The notes beneath the pieces are model-generated. The model had not been told where the DNA came from. It made no database searches and saw only the letters and a list, made by a program, of their open reading frames with translations. From positions 1 through 33,552 of the forward strand of contig PGXY01000003.1 in NCBI GenBank assembly GCA_002839375.1: a stretch of 33,552 nt of DNA, given 5' to 3'. The stretch is from Spirochaetae bacterium HGW-Spirochaetae-1 (GTDB lineage Bacteria; Spirochaetota; UBA4802; UBA5550). The position numbers were made by a program, and so were the translations under genes. Shown one piece after another: positions 16,425 through 25,828 of this stretch (positions are counted from its first letter, which is position 1; each line of letters begins with the position of its first letter).

Positions 16425-18104
16425 TTGAAAGTAAAAGGATCTGACATCATTATCGAATCCCTGAAAAAGGAAAATGTCGAGGTCATGTTCGGCTACCCCG
16501 GGGGTGTGGTAATCCCCATTTTTCATTCTCTTTTCAATGCGCCTTTCAAATTCATATTGAGCAGGCATGAGCAGGGAGCGGTGCATGCCGCCGACGGGTA
16601 CGCCCGGGCCTCGGGAAAAACCGGCGTAGTCCTGGCCACTTCAGGACCGGGCGCCACCAACCTGGTGACGGGAATCGCCACGGCCTATATGGATTCCGTT
16701 CCCCTGGTCGTATTTACCGGCCAGGTATCGCGTGACATGATCGGCAACGATGCTTTCCAGGAAGTGGACGTTACCGGCATCACCAGGCCCATCACCAAGC
16801 ACAACTACCTTGTTCAGGATATAAAGGACCTGTCCCGCATAATCAAAGAGGCCTTTCACATTGCTTCAACAGGACGACCGGGCCCCGTCGTTATTGACGT
16901 GCCCGTAGATATTTCAAACTCAACGTATAAATTCGAATACCCCGACACCGTCAGCATCCGGGGATACAAGCCCAATTACGAGGGACATCCCGGTCAGATC
17001 AAAAAGGCGGCGAAGCTTATCGAAACGTCTAAGCGCCCCGTTATATACGCCGGCGGCGGTGTTATTATATCCGATGCATCAAAGGAGCTCCGTGACTTCG
17101 TAAAAAAAACGGGGATACCAATCACCACAACCCTCCTGGGCCTGGGAATATATCCCGAAACTGACCCGCTCTCCCTGGAAATGCTGGGCATGCACGGCAC
17201 CTATTACGCGAACCACGCCGTCCATAACTCCGACCTGCTCATAGCCGTCGGCGCCCGTTTCGACGACCGTGTAACAGGCAAGATAGCCACCTTCATCCGC
17301 GAGGCCAAGGTTATCCATATCGACATAGACCCGGCCTCGGTGAGCAAAAATGTCATGGTTGACGTACCCATCGTGGGCGACTGCAAAAGGGTTCTTCAGG
17401 AACTGAACAAGATCGTAGAACCGCCGAAGATCGACGAATGGGTTGATGAGATAATGAAACTTAAAACTGACAATCCCCTCACCTATGAGGACAGCGAGAG
17501 CGTCATAAAACCCCAGTTTGTCGTGGAGGAACTGTACCGCCTCACCAAAGGCGAGGCCATAATAACCACGGAAGTAGGCCAGAACCAGATGTGGGCAGCC
17601 CAGTTCTATAAATACTCGGAGCCCAGGACCTTTATCTCCTCGGGAGGGCTGGGAACCATGGGATACGGCTTTCCCGCGGCCATTGGCGCCCAGCTGGCAA
17701 GGCCCGACAAGCGGGTCATAGATATCGCCGGCGACGGCTCCATTCAGATGAACATCCAGGAACTCATCGTTGCCGTGCAGCACCGTCTCCCGGTCATCAT
17801 CGCAATCCTGAACAATGGATTCCTTGGCATGGTCCGTCAATGGCAGCAGCTCTTCTACGATAAACGCTATTCACACACCTGCATCAAATCCGCCCCTGAT
17901 TTCGCCCGGCTCGCCGAGGCCTACGGGGCCGTGGGCATCCGCATCGACAAAAAGACCGATGTGGAGCCGGCTATAAAAAAGGCACTGAGCATTAAGGACA
18001 CACCCATAATTCTTGACTTCCACGTAGCCAAGGAGGAGAATGTGTATCCCATGGTCCCCGCCGGTAAATCCGTAAAAGATACGATCATGAGGGAGCTTGC
18101 ATGA
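16425..18104 (+). CDS. ilvB: acetolactate synthase, large (catalytic) subunit
   Basis: This enzyme joins two pyruvates, or pyruvate and 2-oxobutyrate, in the first shared step of valine, leucine and isoleucine synthesis, using thiamine diphosphate, FAD and magnesium. The 559 residues are complete: FGYPGG near the N terminus, the catalytic Glu E49 in [19 protein letters not shown], the middle FAD domain ([11 protein letters not shown]), and the ThDP motif starting GDGS near residue 436 and ending at NN. The start is TTG at 16425, seven bases after AGGAG. The stop overlaps the ilvN start (ATGA). Confidence 0.97.
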   Translation: MKVKGSDIIIESLKKENVEVMFGYPGGVVIPIFHSLFNAPFKFILSRHEQGAVHAADGYARASGKTGVVLATSGPGATNLVTGIATAYMDSVPLVVFTGQVSRDMIGNDAFQEVDVTGITRPITKHNYLVQDIKDLSRIIKEAFHIASTGRPGPVVIDVPVDISNSTYKFEYPDTVSIRGYKPNYEGHPGQIKKAAKLIETSKRPVIYAGGGVIISDASKELRDFVKKTGIPITTTLLGLGIYPETDPLSLEMLGMHGTYYANHAVHNSDLLIAVGARFDDRVTGKIATFIREAKVIHIDIDPASVSKNVMVDVPIVGDCKRVLQELNKIVEPPKIDEWVDEIMKLKTDNPLTYEDSESVIKPQFVVEELYRLTKGEAIITTEVGQNQMWAAQFYKYSEPRTFISSGGLGTMGYGFPAAIGAQLARPDKRVIDIAGDGSIQMNIQELIVAVQHRLPVIIAILNNGFLGMVRQWQQLFYDKRYSHTCIKSAPDFARLAEAYGAVGIRIDKKTDVEPAIKKALSIKDTPIILDFHVAKEENVYPMVPAGKSVKDTIMRELA

Positions 18105-18583
18105 AACAGCATATAATTTCGGTAACGGTAGAAAATAAATTCGGCGTTCTCGCCCGGGTATCGGGACTTTTTTCCGCCCGGGGCTACAACATAGACTCCC
18201 TGGCCGTGAGCAACACCTGCATGGAGGATGTATCCATCATGACCATAGTAGTGCGCGGCGATGACAGGGTTATCGAGCAGGTAAAAAAACAGCTCAATAA
18301 ACTTATTGACGTAATTAAAGTTTCAGACCATACTAACAGTCCAGTAATAGAGAGGGAATTTGTCCTCATGAGGGTGAATGCCGCTCCTGACAAGCGGGCC
18401 GAAATCATCAAGCTCGGAGAGGTCTATAACGCCAATATTGCCGAGATATCCCCGCGGAGCATCACCCTGGGAGTCAAGGGCGAGCCCGAGCGTCTCGATG
18501 AATTCATTGAGCTCCTGCGCCCTTACGGCATAAAGGAACTGATGAGAACCGGAAGAATTTCCATGCTGAAAGAAATTATTTAA
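18101..18583 (+). CDS. ilvN: acetolactate synthase, small (regulatory) subunit
   Basis: IlvN is the regulatory partner of IlvB and mediates valine feedback inhibition. The 160 residues are the standard length. The N-terminal ACT domain shows [19 protein letters not shown] and [12 protein letters not shown]. The C-terminal part shows ERELVLMR-like [25 protein letters not shown] and [15 protein letters not shown]. Four-base overlap with ilvB indicates coupled translation in an ilvBN-ilvC operon. The common name ilvH is equally used for this subunit. Confidence 0.96.
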   Translation: MKQHIISVTVENKFGVLARVSGLFSARGYNIDSLAVSNTCMEDVSIMTIVVRGDDRVIEQVKKQLNKLIDVIKVSDHTNSPVIEREFVLMRVNAAPDKRAEIIKLGEVYNANIAEISPRSITLGVKGEPERLDEFIELLRPYGIKELMRTGRISMLKEII

Positions 18584-18608
18584 AGAACCATGACATGATA
18601 CAGGGACA

Positions 18609-18657
18609 ATCGCCGCAGAAATGACAGCCTTACAGCACTGCCGGTGTCCGCGGCGAT
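18609..18657 (+). other. inverted repeat between ilvN and ilvC
   Basis: ATCGCCGC (18609-18616) and GCGGCGAT (18650-18657) form a perfect eight-base stem around a 33-base loop. There is no T run after it, so it is not a typical terminator; it might protect or separate the ilvBN and ilvC mRNA parts. Confidence 0.4.
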
Positions 18658-18703
18658 GACCTGATGAAATACATGAAATAATTACAAAAAAAGGAGTAAG
18701 ATC

Positions 18704-19699
18704 ATGGCAAGAATGTATTATGATGCCGATGCGGATTTTGGTGTATTAAAGGATAAGGTAATCGCAGTAATCGGTTACGGGAGTCAGGGACACGCCCAGG
18801 CCCAGAACCTCCGCGACAGCGGACTCAATGTCATTGTGGCGGAACTGCCGGGAACCGATAATTTTAAACTGGCCGAATCCCATAATTTTAAACCGGTTAC
18901 GGCACGGGAGGCGGCGGAGAAGGCCGACCTGATTCAGATCCTGGCCCAGGACCACATCCAGGCCACCCTGTATAAAAAAGAAGTGGAGCCCTGCCTTAAA
19001 GAAGGGAAGGTGCTCGTTTTTTCCCACGGCTTCAATATCCACTTCAGCCAGATTGAGGCACCCAAAAATGTCGATGTCATCATGATCGCCCCGAAGGGAC
19101 CGGGACACCTGGTGCGCAGTGAGTACGAGAAGGGAGGCGGCGTTCCGGCGCTAATAGCCGTTCATAACAACGCCTCGGGCAAGGCAAAGGAAATCGCCCT
19201 TGCCTACGCGAAAGGAATCGGGGCCACTAGAGCCGGTGTTCTTGAAACCACTTTCAAGGAAGAGACCGAGACGGACCTTTTCGGCGAACAGACCGTTCTC
19301 TGCGGCGGCGCCTCTGAGCTCGTCAAGGCCGGTTTTGAGACTCTCGTCCAGGCGGGATATCAGCCCGAGATCGCCTATTTCGAGTGCCTCCATGAACTGA
19401 AACTCATCGTCGACCTTTTTTACCAGGGCGGCATCAACTATATGCGTTATTCCGTTTCCGATACGGCAGAATTCGGCGACTACGTGAGCGGACCGCGTAT
19501 AATAACCGACGCCACCCGCGCGGAAATGAAAAAAATTCTTACCGAGATCCAGGATGGTACTTTCGCGAAAAGATGGATCAAGGAAAACCAGGACGGCCGT
19601 CCCTTCTACAACAAGGTGAAGGAAGAACAGAAGAATCATCCCATCGAAAAGGTCGGCGCCCAGCTCCGTAAAATGATGAAGTGGATAGATTCGAAATAA
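18704..19699 (+). CDS. ilvC: ketol-acid reductoisomerase, class I
   Basis: IlvC isomerises and reduces acetolactate or acetohydroxybutyrate in branched-chain amino-acid synthesis. The 331 residues fit class I. The Rossmann motif is [17 protein letters not shown]. The catalytic part contains [20 protein letters not shown], the magnesium-binding [10 protein letters not shown] region and [12 protein letters not shown]. The cofactor loop (residues 46-54, AELPGTDNF) differs from the usual GLRPGS-type loop: the Arg is Leu, Glu ends strand beta-2, and an Asp sits where Ser often binds the NADPH phosphate. NADH preference is therefore likely. A strong ribosome site (AAAAGGAG) precedes the ATG; it is 120 bases after ilvN. 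Confidence 0.96.
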   Translation: MARMYYDADADFGVLKDKVIAVIGYGSQGHAQAQNLRDSGLNVIVAELPGTDNFKLAESHNFKPVTAREAAEKADLIQILAQDHIQATLYKKEVEPCLKEGKVLVFSHGFNIHFSQIEAPKNVDVIMIAPKGPGHLVRSEYEKGGGVPALIAVHNNASGKAKEIALAYAKGIGATRAGVLETTFKEETETDLFGEQTVLCGGASELVKAGFETLVQAGYQPEIAYFECLHELKLIVDLFYQGGINYMRYSVSDTAEFGDYVSGPRIITDATRAEMKKILTEIQDGTFAKRWIKENQDGRPFYNKVKEEQKNHPIEKVGAQLRKMMKWIDSK

Positions 19700-19712
19700 A
19701 AATTGAATACTG

Positions 19713-19748
19713 ACAACCGGGGCGTCTTTACATCACCGTCCCGGTTGT
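19713..19748 (+). terminator. stem-loop after ilvC, terminator-like without T run
   Basis: ACAACCGGGGCG (19713-19724) pairs with CGTCCCGGTTGT (19737-19748) in a 12-base-pair stem with one G-U pair and a 12-base loop. No T run follows, so it may be a weak terminator or an mRNA-stabilising element before the Nudix gene. Confidence 0.45.
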
Positions 19749-19775
19749 GTATATCGATGCATTGCAAATACAATA

Positions 19776-20318
19776 ATGAAAAAATGGATACAGAAACAAA
19801 GCAGCGAGCTCATCGCCCGCAGGGTTTTCACCCTGCGGGACATCGACTGCCATCACCCCGAAAAGGACATACACCACACCTTTTTCAGGCTCGAGACACT
19901 GGACTGGATCAATGTTATCGCCGTCACCGGCGATAACAGGTTCATCATGGTGAAACAGCACCGCCTGGGCAATGACGAAATAACCATCGAAACAACGGGC
20001 GGACTCATTGATCACGGCGAGGACCCCCTGGAGGCTGCACGTCGTGAACTGCGCGAGGAAACGGGCTACAGTCCGGCCCGCATGACACTACTGAAGAAAC
20101 TGGCCGTGAATCCCGCTATAATGGACAACTACATTTATTACTATCTCGCCGACGGATGCGTCCGTGTTTCAGACCAGGATCTCGATAAAGAGGAAGACAT
20201 CGAAGTCCTGACCTACAGCAGGGATGAGATCAGGTCAATGATGCATAACGGAGAGATCGATCATGCCCTGGTGATCACGGGTCTCCTGCTCTTCTTCGAT
20301 CATGAGCAGGATATCTGA
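19776..20318 (+). CDS. Nudix hydrolase, ADP-ribose pyrophosphatase-like
   Basis: This 180-residue protein has a perfect Nudix box: G-x5-E-x7-REL-x-EE-x-GY, seen as GLIDHGEDPLEAARRELREE then TGY. The N-terminal strand pattern (VFTLRDID, INVIAVTGDNRFIMVKQHR) and the E-T-T-G-G before the box resemble the ADP-sugar pyrophosphatase subgroup, which hydrolyses ADP-ribose-like housekeeping by-products. The exact substrate cannot be told from the box. It follows ilvC on the same strand, after a stem-loop. Its last 19 bases overlap the tail of the opposite-strand patatin gene. Confidence 0.88.
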   Translation: MKKWIQKQSSELIARRVFTLRDIDCHHPEKDIHHTFFRLETLDWINVIAVTGDNRFIMVKQHRLGNDEITIETTGGLIDHGEDPLEAARRELREETGYSPARMTLLKKLAVNPAIMDNYIYYYLADGCVRVSDQDLDKEEDIEVLTYSRDEIRSMMHNGEIDHALVITGLLLFFDHEQDI

Positions 20319-21190
20319 TTCCTGAACATGCCTTTTTTCACGGCCGCCGCAAAAAACTCCCCGTCCCTTCGTCCCATGTCAAAAGCACTCTGAAGACCCG
20401 CCGGGTTGGTATAGTCCCATTTCTCCACGGGCGGCGTCCCCGATGGCTGCACATACAGCCTCCCCGGCATAAAAGGAATCCGCTCAACGGGATACCGCCG
20501 CGTCAGCATAATCAGGGCCATACCCTGAAAATCTTTCAACGTCATGACCGGTACATTGTCGATGAGACCGCCGTCCAGGACCGTCCCTCCCGCCCTTTTC
20601 ATAATGGGGACCACGGGTGGTGTGCACGATGACTGCAACAGAAGATCGGCAAGATCATTGGGCGTCCTGCATTCCCTGACCGAAACGATTTCGGGCACGA
20701 ATCCCAGGCCTGCAGTCCACCGCGGATGAACCGGATACATTATTTTTTTCTCGAGGGAATAGGTAACAAGGCCCACTACCGTGGCCGACCGGGGGCCGAG
20801 CCATCGCGGCGGCCGCGACAGAACTATGCTGAGCTCGGGCCCCTCAATGATTTTCCGTAACGCCCCGGCGTCGATAGTCTCCAGTATGGTGCTCCTGTAC
20901 ATATCAAAGTGGGGGAAGGCCTTCACTCCCCTCAGGGGGCCCGTGAGGTAAAAATTTTTTTTATTTTCACCTGAAATTTTTTTAAAATATTCCAGTCCCT
21001 CCCGTATCTTTCCCGAAAGACACATGCATGCCATTGTGGCCCCGGCGCTCACACCGGTCACCAGTTCCGGCTTCAGTTTCAATTCCGGCACGGCCGTCTC
21101 CCAGAAACCGGCCTGCCACAGGCAGCGCACACCGCCGCCGGCAAAGACAACGGCTCCAAATGGTGATATCTTCTTCAATCTGGACATCAC
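20300..21190 (-). CDS. patatin-like phospholipase
   Basis: This is a putative lipid acyl hydrolase of 296 residues. The oxyanion motif is FAGGGVRCLWQAGF, the nucleophile elbow is GVSAGA, and the catalytic Asp is in DGGLIDNVP, together the full Ser-Asp dyad. There is no signal peptide, so it is probably cytoplasmic or peripheral. Members of this family cleave phospholipids or act as effectors; nothing here indicates export. It starts six bases after the stop of the Cache-like lipoprotein gene and may share its promoter. Confidence 0.88.
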   Translation of the reverse strand: MMSRLKKISPFGAVVFAGGGVRCLWQAGFWETAVPELKLKPELVTGVSAGATMACMCLSGKIREGLEYFKKISGENKKNFYLTGPLRGVKAFPHFDMYRSTILETIDAGALRKIIEGPELSIVLSRPPRWLGPRSATVVGLVTYSLEKKIMYPVHPRWTAGLGFVPEIVSVRECRTPNDLADLLLQSSCTPPVVPIMKRAGGTVLDGGLIDNVPVMTLKDFQGMALIMLTRRYPVERIPFMPGRLYVQPSGTPPVEKWDYTNPAGLQSAFDMGRRDGEFFAAAVKKGMFRNQISCS

Positions 21191-21196
21191 CTCCTG

Positions 21197-21649
21197 TTAT
21201 TGTTCCGGAGGAATCGCATCGCTTTTCTCTATAAACCTGCAGTTGCCGGTAAAATCGATTACTTCAGCTGACGGGATGGCGAGACAGAGAGTCTCATTGT
21301 CATTAATGGGCCTGAAAAAAACAAGGTGGCTGATAGTCCCCATCTTATAGTGAAAGCATCCCGAACCGCTCTCCAGCACCTGGCTGATAAACCAGTATCC
21401 CTTTAAATCAGCACCGATGAGCACCGCCCGTGGATGAAAAACTACAAGCCCTTCTCTATCGATGATGTAATAATATCCCGACACTCCCACACGTTTTGTC
21501 CTGAGTTCATAATAATTGCGTCGGTCTTTTTTCAGCGAGGCGATGACAGAGTCATAATTTTTATAAATTGTCGGCGTATCCACAACTGATGTTCCGGCAC
21601 AGGAGGGTATTATTGCAAAAACAGTAAGGAGAAGAAAAAATCGTTTCAT
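21197..21649 (-). CDS. lipoprotein with a Cache-like ligand-binding domain
   Basis: I chose the ATG at 21649 because GGGAGA precedes it; an upstream ATG at 21688 would put 13 residues before the signal. The 150-residue product starts MKRFFLLLTVFAIIPSCAG with lipobox IPSC. The mature part contains GYYYIIDREGLVVFHPRAVLIG and a following aromatic segment (YWFISQVLESGSGCFHYK), the order of strands seen in single Cache domains of chemoreceptors. There is no signalling domain. It could bind a small ligand at the membrane and hand the signal to another protein. The assignment to Cache rests on motif resemblance. Confidence 0.6.
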   Translation of the reverse strand: MKRFFLLLTVFAIIPSCAGTSVVDTPTIYKNYDSVIASLKKDRRNYYELRTKRVGVSGYYYIIDREGLVVFHPRAVLIGADLKGYWFISQVLESGSGCFHYKMGTISHLVFFRPINDNETLCLAIPSAEVIDFTGNCRFIEKSDAIPPEQ

Positions 21650-21721
21650 AGGCATCTCTCCCGCTAATTTACAGCCGTGGCATCCCATTCACCGGGTAAT
21701 CGGGCTGAAGAATTGCTTTTA

Positions 21722-21749
21722 AATGTACAGATCGAAAACAAACTGTCAA
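21722..21749 (-). promoter_or_regulatory. predicted promoter of the lipoprotein-patatin pair
   Basis: On the minus strand TTGACA (21744-21749) and TACATT (21722-21727) are 16 bases apart, about 70 bases before the ATG at 21649. Confidence 0.5.
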
Positions 21750-21797
21750 GTGCAATATTCTGCTTGACGCCCCAAATCCCCGGGCCGATGATTTGCC

Positions 21798-22565
21798 ATG
21801 GAAATATCATTATCGGTATTCATCTTTTTTTTCGGCGCCCTCTGGGGCAGTTTTTTTTATACACTGTCATTGCGTTATGCAAACGGCAGCATGGCTGCCC
21901 ATCCCTTCCAGGCTCTGTTTTCATCATCGCGGTGTCCCTGCTGTGCGGAAAAAATATCCCCCCTGTACCTGGTGCCGCTCCTGGGATTTCTGGCACTGCG
22001 GGGAAAATGTAAAAGCTGCGGCGCCTCCATTTCGTGGATATATCCCGCCGCTGAAATAGCCAGCGGTCTGCTGCTTCTCTTCATGACGCAAACCATGGGT
22101 TTCTATCCCGGTACCATGCTCACTTTCATGCTCATTCAGACAGCAATGGCCATTTCAATAGTTGATGTAAAAACTCTCACGATCCCCGATTCTCTCATTG
22201 CGCTCTTCCTCATGCTTTCCCTGTACCCCATGGTACTCCACAACACCTTCAGGGATTCCCTTTATGGACTTATCCTTATGTCCCTCTTTTTCATAGTAAT
22301 ATTGCTGATTTTCCCCGGTTCCTTCGGGGGCGGCGATGTAAAATTCTCCGCGATGATCGGTCTCTATTCGGGACTTGAACTTTCCCTGGTAGTACTGGAA
22401 ACGGCACTGATTACCGGCGCCCTGGCGGGCGTCTTCTATGCGGTGATAACAAAAAAGGGATTCCGCAGTAAAATCCCTTTTGGCCCCTTTCTTGCCCTGG
22501 GCCTCGTCGTATCAATTCTTTACGGCCGGGATATCATCCTGATCTACTACCGGTTCATGCGCTGA
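21798..22565 (+). CDS. prepilin peptidase (type IV leader peptidase, A24)
   Basis: This inner-membrane aspartic protease cleaves and N-methylates prepilins and pseudopilins of type IV pili and type II secretion. The 255 residues show an N-terminal GALWGSFFYTL, two CxxC pairs (CPCC, CKSC) in the cytoplasmic loop, the first catalytic Asp region IVDVKTLTIPD, and the second in FGGGDVKF, with about seven membrane helices. The ribosome site is weak. It could serve the machinery to which the GspC-like protein belongs, but no pilin or secretion cluster is here. Its end overlaps the mtnA end by 11 bases. Confidence 0.92.
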   Translation: MEISLSVFIFFFGALWGSFFYTLSLRYANGSMAAHPFQALFSSSRCPCCAEKISPLYLVPLLGFLALRGKCKSCGASISWIYPAAEIASGLLLLFMTQTMGFYPGTMLTFMLIQTAMAISIVDVKTLTIPDSLIALFLMLSLYPMVLHNTFRDSLYGLILMSLFFIVILLIFPGSFGGGDVKFSAMIGLYSGLELSLVVLETALITGALAGVFYAVITKKGFRSKIPFGPFLALGLVVSILYGRDIILIYYRFMR

Positions 22566-23583
22566 CCAGCGACGAGATACCCTTTCCGGCCGGTTCTTCT
22601 ATCACACCTTTCTCGGTTATTATAGCGCTTATCAGCTCCGCCGGTGTCACATCAAAGGCCGGATTGTATATGCGCACGCCTTCGGGAACGATCTGCACAG
22701 AACCCACATAGGCCACCTCGTCGACGGAACGCTCCTCGATGACAATATCACCGCCGGTATGTGTATTTATATCCAGGGTGGAAACCGGGGCCGCCACGTA
22801 AAAGGGAATGCCATGATGCCTGGCCAACACCGCATGGGAGTAGGTGCCGATCTTGTTCGCCGTGTCGCCGTTAGCGGCCACGCGGTCGGCACCCACGATA
22901 ATTTTTTTAACAAGACCCTTTTTCATAAAAAATCCCGCCATATTGTCGGTGATAACCGTTACGGGAATATTATCCTTCTGCAATTCCCAGGCCGTGAGCC
23001 TGGCACCCTGCAGGTACGGCCTCGTTTCACAGGCGATCACTTCTATCTTTTTGCCCTCTTCCACGGCAGCCCTGATCACTCCCAGGGCCGTACCATATCC
23101 GCCAGTGGCCAAAGACCCGGCATTACAGTGCGTCATCACCACATCACCGTCACTGAGAAACCTGCTTCCGTTTTTACCCATGGTCCTGTTTATGGCGATA
23201 TCCTCCTCGAGAATGTTGACCGCTTCCATCACCAGGGCATCGATGATCGAGTCGATATCGCTTCCGCTGGATACAAGGGATCTCATTCTTTCAATGGCCC
23301 AGAACAGGTTCACAGCAGTAGGCCTCGTTTCCGCAAAGAGCAATAAAACACCATCCATGGTCTCACGGAAATCCTTCAGGTCCCTGCCTTTAAAATTTTT
23401 CGCCGCCAGGGCGATACCCATGGCAGCCGTGATCCCAATAGCCGGAGCCCCCCGAACTTCCATGGACCTGATGGCCTCGGCCACGCCGATATAGTTACCA
23501 TAATCATTGTATATTTCCTGCAGGGGCAGCTTCCTCTGATCCAGAATTGAAACGGATTCCCCCATCCATTTTACCGTATGCAT
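22555..23583 (-). CDS. mtnA: S-methyl-5-thioribose-1-phosphate isomerase
   Basis: MtnA converts methylthioribose-1-phosphate to methylthioribulose-1-phosphate in methionine salvage. The 342 residues are the normal length. Motifs include MEVRGAPAIGITAAMG near the N terminus, HCNAGSLATGGYGTALGVI with the catalytic Cys, ETRPYLQGARLTAWEL, and VGADRVAANGDTANKIGT with the catalytic Asp. No other methionine-salvage gene is in the window. A paralogous role in ribose-1-phosphate metabolism is possible. It is the last gene of the run acpS/ribBA/REC-HATPase/mtnA. Confidence 0.94.
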   Translation of the reverse strand: MHTVKWMGESVSILDQRKLPLQEIYNDYGNYIGVAEAIRSMEVRGAPAIGITAAMGIALAAKNFKGRDLKDFRETMDGVLLLFAETRPTAVNLFWAIERMRSLVSSGSDIDSIIDALVMEAVNILEEDIAINRTMGKNGSRFLSDGDVVMTHCNAGSLATGGYGTALGVIRAAVEEGKKIEVIACETRPYLQGARLTAWELQKDNIPVTVITDNMAGFFMKKGLVKKIIVGADRVAANGDTANKIGTYSHAVLARHHGIPFYVAAPVSTLDINTHTGGDIVIEERSVDEVAYVGSVQIVPEGVRIYNPAFDVTPAELISAIITEKGVIEEPAGKGISSLVSA

Positions 23584-23586
23584 ATA

Positions 23587-24504
23587 TTATTCCTCGCCTC
23601 GCTCTACTCTGTTTTTTCTCATGGTGATTTTATTACCCTTTTCATTCCAGGATACTTCATCCATGTGTATTCGAATGATAAGAAGTCCGCGCCCGCTGTT
23701 CTTGAAAAAGTTTTCCGGGTCCCGCGGGTCCGGCAGAGTTCTAAAGTCAAAACCCCTGCCCTGATCCTCAATAGTATATTCCACCATGTTTTTTGTCTGT
23801 TCGCAGGTAATCACCACCATCCGGTCCTTGTACCGGGGATCTTCACGACGGCGCTCTATTTCCTCGTTGAAAACCTTGATCCCTCCCTTTTCCCGCATGG
23901 ACGACGAAACTTCAAGATTGCCGTGAAACATTGCGTTAGCGACTCCCTCTTTCAGTGCCAGGGAAATATTTTCCGCTGTCGTCTGATTGCACAGGCCCGA
24001 GGGAACCAGGTTCTTGGTGAGTTCATAGGATATGGTGTTGATGATGGCGGAATCAACAGGTATTCTGTACACCATCTTTTCAAATTCAATATATCGGCCA
24101 AAACTATCGGCAAGTTTTTTTTCATGCTTGCGCTTCAGGATAGAACGCACCGACGAGGCAACATCGTTGATATCAAAGGGCTTCCTGATGAAATCATCGG
24201 CGCCGAAACGCAGGGCTGTGATGGCGTCTTCAACGTTCCCGTGGCCCGTTATGAGCAGCACCGGTACCGGCTCATCCTGGGCTTTTACGCGCCGAAGGAG
24301 CTCAATGCCGTCCATTTTTCGCAATTTTATATCGCTGATGATAAGATCGATCTTCTCCTCGCCGGTTTTGAGGAGATAGAGGACATCCTCGGCCTTCTCA
24401 AGCGATATGACATTATACCCCAGTCGGGCCAGTTTTTTCTGAAGAGTAAACCGTATGACCTCTTCATCGTCGACCACAAGTATCCTGGGCTGGCTTTCCT
24501 GCAT
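23587..24504 (-). CDS. receiver domain fused to RsbW-type HATPase
   Basis: The protein has 305 residues. Residues 7-125 form a receiver domain with D13-D14, phosphoacceptor D58 (LIISDIKLRKMDG) and the conserved Lys in FIRKPFD. The C-terminal half is an anti-sigma-type ATPase (HATPase_c_2): ALKEGVANAMFHGNLE is the N box, followed by EDQGRGFD and SGRGLLIIR. It lacks a phosphoacceptor His and a DNA-binding domain. Such fusions usually put a partner-switching anti-sigma kinase under phosphorelay control; the sigma factor and anti-anti-sigma partner are not in the window. Its ATG overlaps the ribBA stop by one base. Confidence 0.88.
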   Translation of the reverse strand: MQESQPRILVVDDEEVIRFTLQKKLARLGYNVISLEKAEDVLYLLKTGEEKIDLIISDIKLRKMDGIELLRRVKAQDEPVPVLLITGHGNVEDAITALRFGADDFIRKPFDINDVASSVRSILKRKHEKKLADSFGRYIEFEKMVYRIPVDSAIINTISYELTKNLVPSGLCNQTTAENISLALKEGVANAMFHGNLEVSSSMREKGGIKVFNEEIERRREDPRYKDRMVVITCEQTKNMVEYTIEDQGRGFDFRTLPDPRDPENFFKNSGRGLLIIRIHMDEVSWNEKGNKITMRKNRVERGEE

Positions 24505-25730
24505 TATGACTCGTCTCCGGTATTGTTGTCTCCGCCCAAAATGAGGTGCCCCATCTTGTCCCTTTTCGTTCTCAGGTAATTCAGATTCTCCGAACCCGGT
24601 TCTATCTCTATGGGAACGCGCTCCACAATCTCCAGGCCGTACCCCTCGAGACCGATGACCTTCTTGGGATTATTCGTTAACAGGCGGATTTTATGCAGAC
24701 CCAGATCAACGAGGATCTGGGCGCCGATGCCGTAATCCCGGAGATCTTCGGCGAAGCCCAATTCGATATTGGCTTCCACGGTATCCATGCCGCTCTCCTG
24801 CAGATGGTAGGCCTTTATTTTATTACCCAGGCCGATTCCCCTTCCCTCCTGGCGCATATAGAGAAGAACTCCCTTTCCCTCTTTTTCGATGATCTGCATA
24901 GCCCGGTGGAGCTGAGAACCGCAGTCGCAGCGCCTTGATGCCAGAACATCGCCTGTAAGGCATTCAGAGTGAACCCGAACCATGACATTTTCGGCCCCGG
25001 AAACATTGCCCTTCACCATGGCGACATGTGTTACGTTTTCAAACTGTGATTCATAGGCTATGATCTTGAAATCACCGTAATCCGTGGGAAGATTGGCCTC
25101 GGAAACACTGTGTACGAGCCTTTCAATGTGCTGACGATATTTGATGAGATCGGAGATGGTGGCTATCTTTAGGCCGTGTGCCCGGGCGAACTTGTCCAGA
25201 TCAGGACGTCGCGCCATTGTGCCGTCCTCGTTCATTATTTCGCAGATGACCCCGGCGTTTTTAAGGCCTGCAAGTTTCGCCAGATCAACGGCCGCCTCAG
25301 TATGTCCCGCCCGAACCAGAACACCACCGGGCTTAGCAGCCAGGGGGAACATATGCCCGGGCCTTCGCAAATCGTTGGGTCCGGATTTTTCATCTATCAT
25401 GACCTGCACGGTCTTCGCGCGGTCCTGGGCCGATATGCCCGTTGTAGTTTCCTCAACGGCATCAACGGATACGGTGAAGGCCGTGCCAAATTTATCCTTA
25501 TTATCTTCGACCATGAGCTTCAGACCCAGGCGGTCTATCATGTCGGAAGTCATGGGAACACAGATAAGCCCCCTCCCGTGTTTGGCCATGAAGTTAATAA
25601 TCTCAGGTGTGCAGAATTCGGCGGCTACAATCAGATCACCCTCATTTTCCCGGTCCTCGTTGTCGACTATGATGATCATTTTGCCGTTGCGAACATCTTC
25701 GATTATTTCCTGGATTGAACTGGATTTCAT
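24504..25730 (-). CDS. ribBA: bifunctional riboflavin enzyme (DHBP synthase / GTP cyclohydrolase II)
   Basis: The N-terminal domain makes 3,4-dihydroxy-2-butanone-4-phosphate from ribulose-5-phosphate; motifs are [32 protein letters not shown] and [11 protein letters not shown]. The C-terminal domain is GTP cyclohydrolase II with the zinc site (SECLTGDVL then RRCDCGSQL), [12 protein letters not shown] and LLTNNPKK. Together they feed both branches of riboflavin synthesis. The 408 residues are full length with both active sites intact. No FMN riboswitch was recognised upstream. It forms an operon with the receiver-HATPase gene. Confidence 0.96.
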   Translation of the reverse strand: MKSSSIQEIIEDVRNGKMIIIVDNEDRENEGDLIVAAEFCTPEIINFMAKHGRGLICVPMTSDMIDRLGLKLMVEDNKDKFGTAFTVSVDAVEETTTGISAQDRAKTVQVMIDEKSGPNDLRRPGHMFPLAAKPGGVLVRAGHTEAAVDLAKLAGLKNAGVICEIMNEDGTMARRPDLDKFARAHGLKIATISDLIKYRQHIERLVHSVSEANLPTDYGDFKIIAYESQFENVTHVAMVKGNVSGAENVMVRVHSECLTGDVLASRRCDCGSQLHRAMQIIEKEGKGVLLYMRQEGRGIGLGNKIKAYHLQESGMDTVEANIELGFAEDLRDYGIGAQILVDLGLHKIRLLTNNPKKVIGLEGYGLEIVERVPIEIEPGSENLNYLRTKRDKMGHLILGGDNNTGDES

Positions 25731-25760
25731 GGGAGGCTCCTTTATATTTCAGATCTGTAC

Positions 25761-25789
25761 ATTAGATTTTTACCCGGCAGCGCCGTCAA
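25761..25789 (-). promoter_or_regulatory. predicted promoter of the ribBA operon
   Basis: On the minus strand TTGACG (25784-25789), 17 bases, TCTAAT (25761-25766), about 30 bases before the ribBA ATG. Confidence 0.65.
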
Positions 25790-25828
25790 GATTTTTTACT
25801 GTTTTCATTATCATGCAACAATGAGCAG

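Noticed and set aside
17079-17840. A 253-codon minus-strand frame inside ilvB
   Set aside because: It lies entirely antisense to a clear acetolactate synthase and shows no family features.
21763-21791. TTGACG with a 17-base spacer to GATGAT upstream of the prepilin peptidase
   Set aside because: The -10 box would be only about six bases before the ATG, leaving no room for a ribosome site.
23578-24579. A 333-codon plus-strand frame opposite the receiver-HATPase gene
   Set aside because: The minus-strand protein has complete receiver and ATPase motifs; the antisense frame has none.
25731-25828. FMN riboswitch upstream of ribBA
   Set aside because: The leader after the predicted promoter is only about 20-25 bases, too short for the aptamer.
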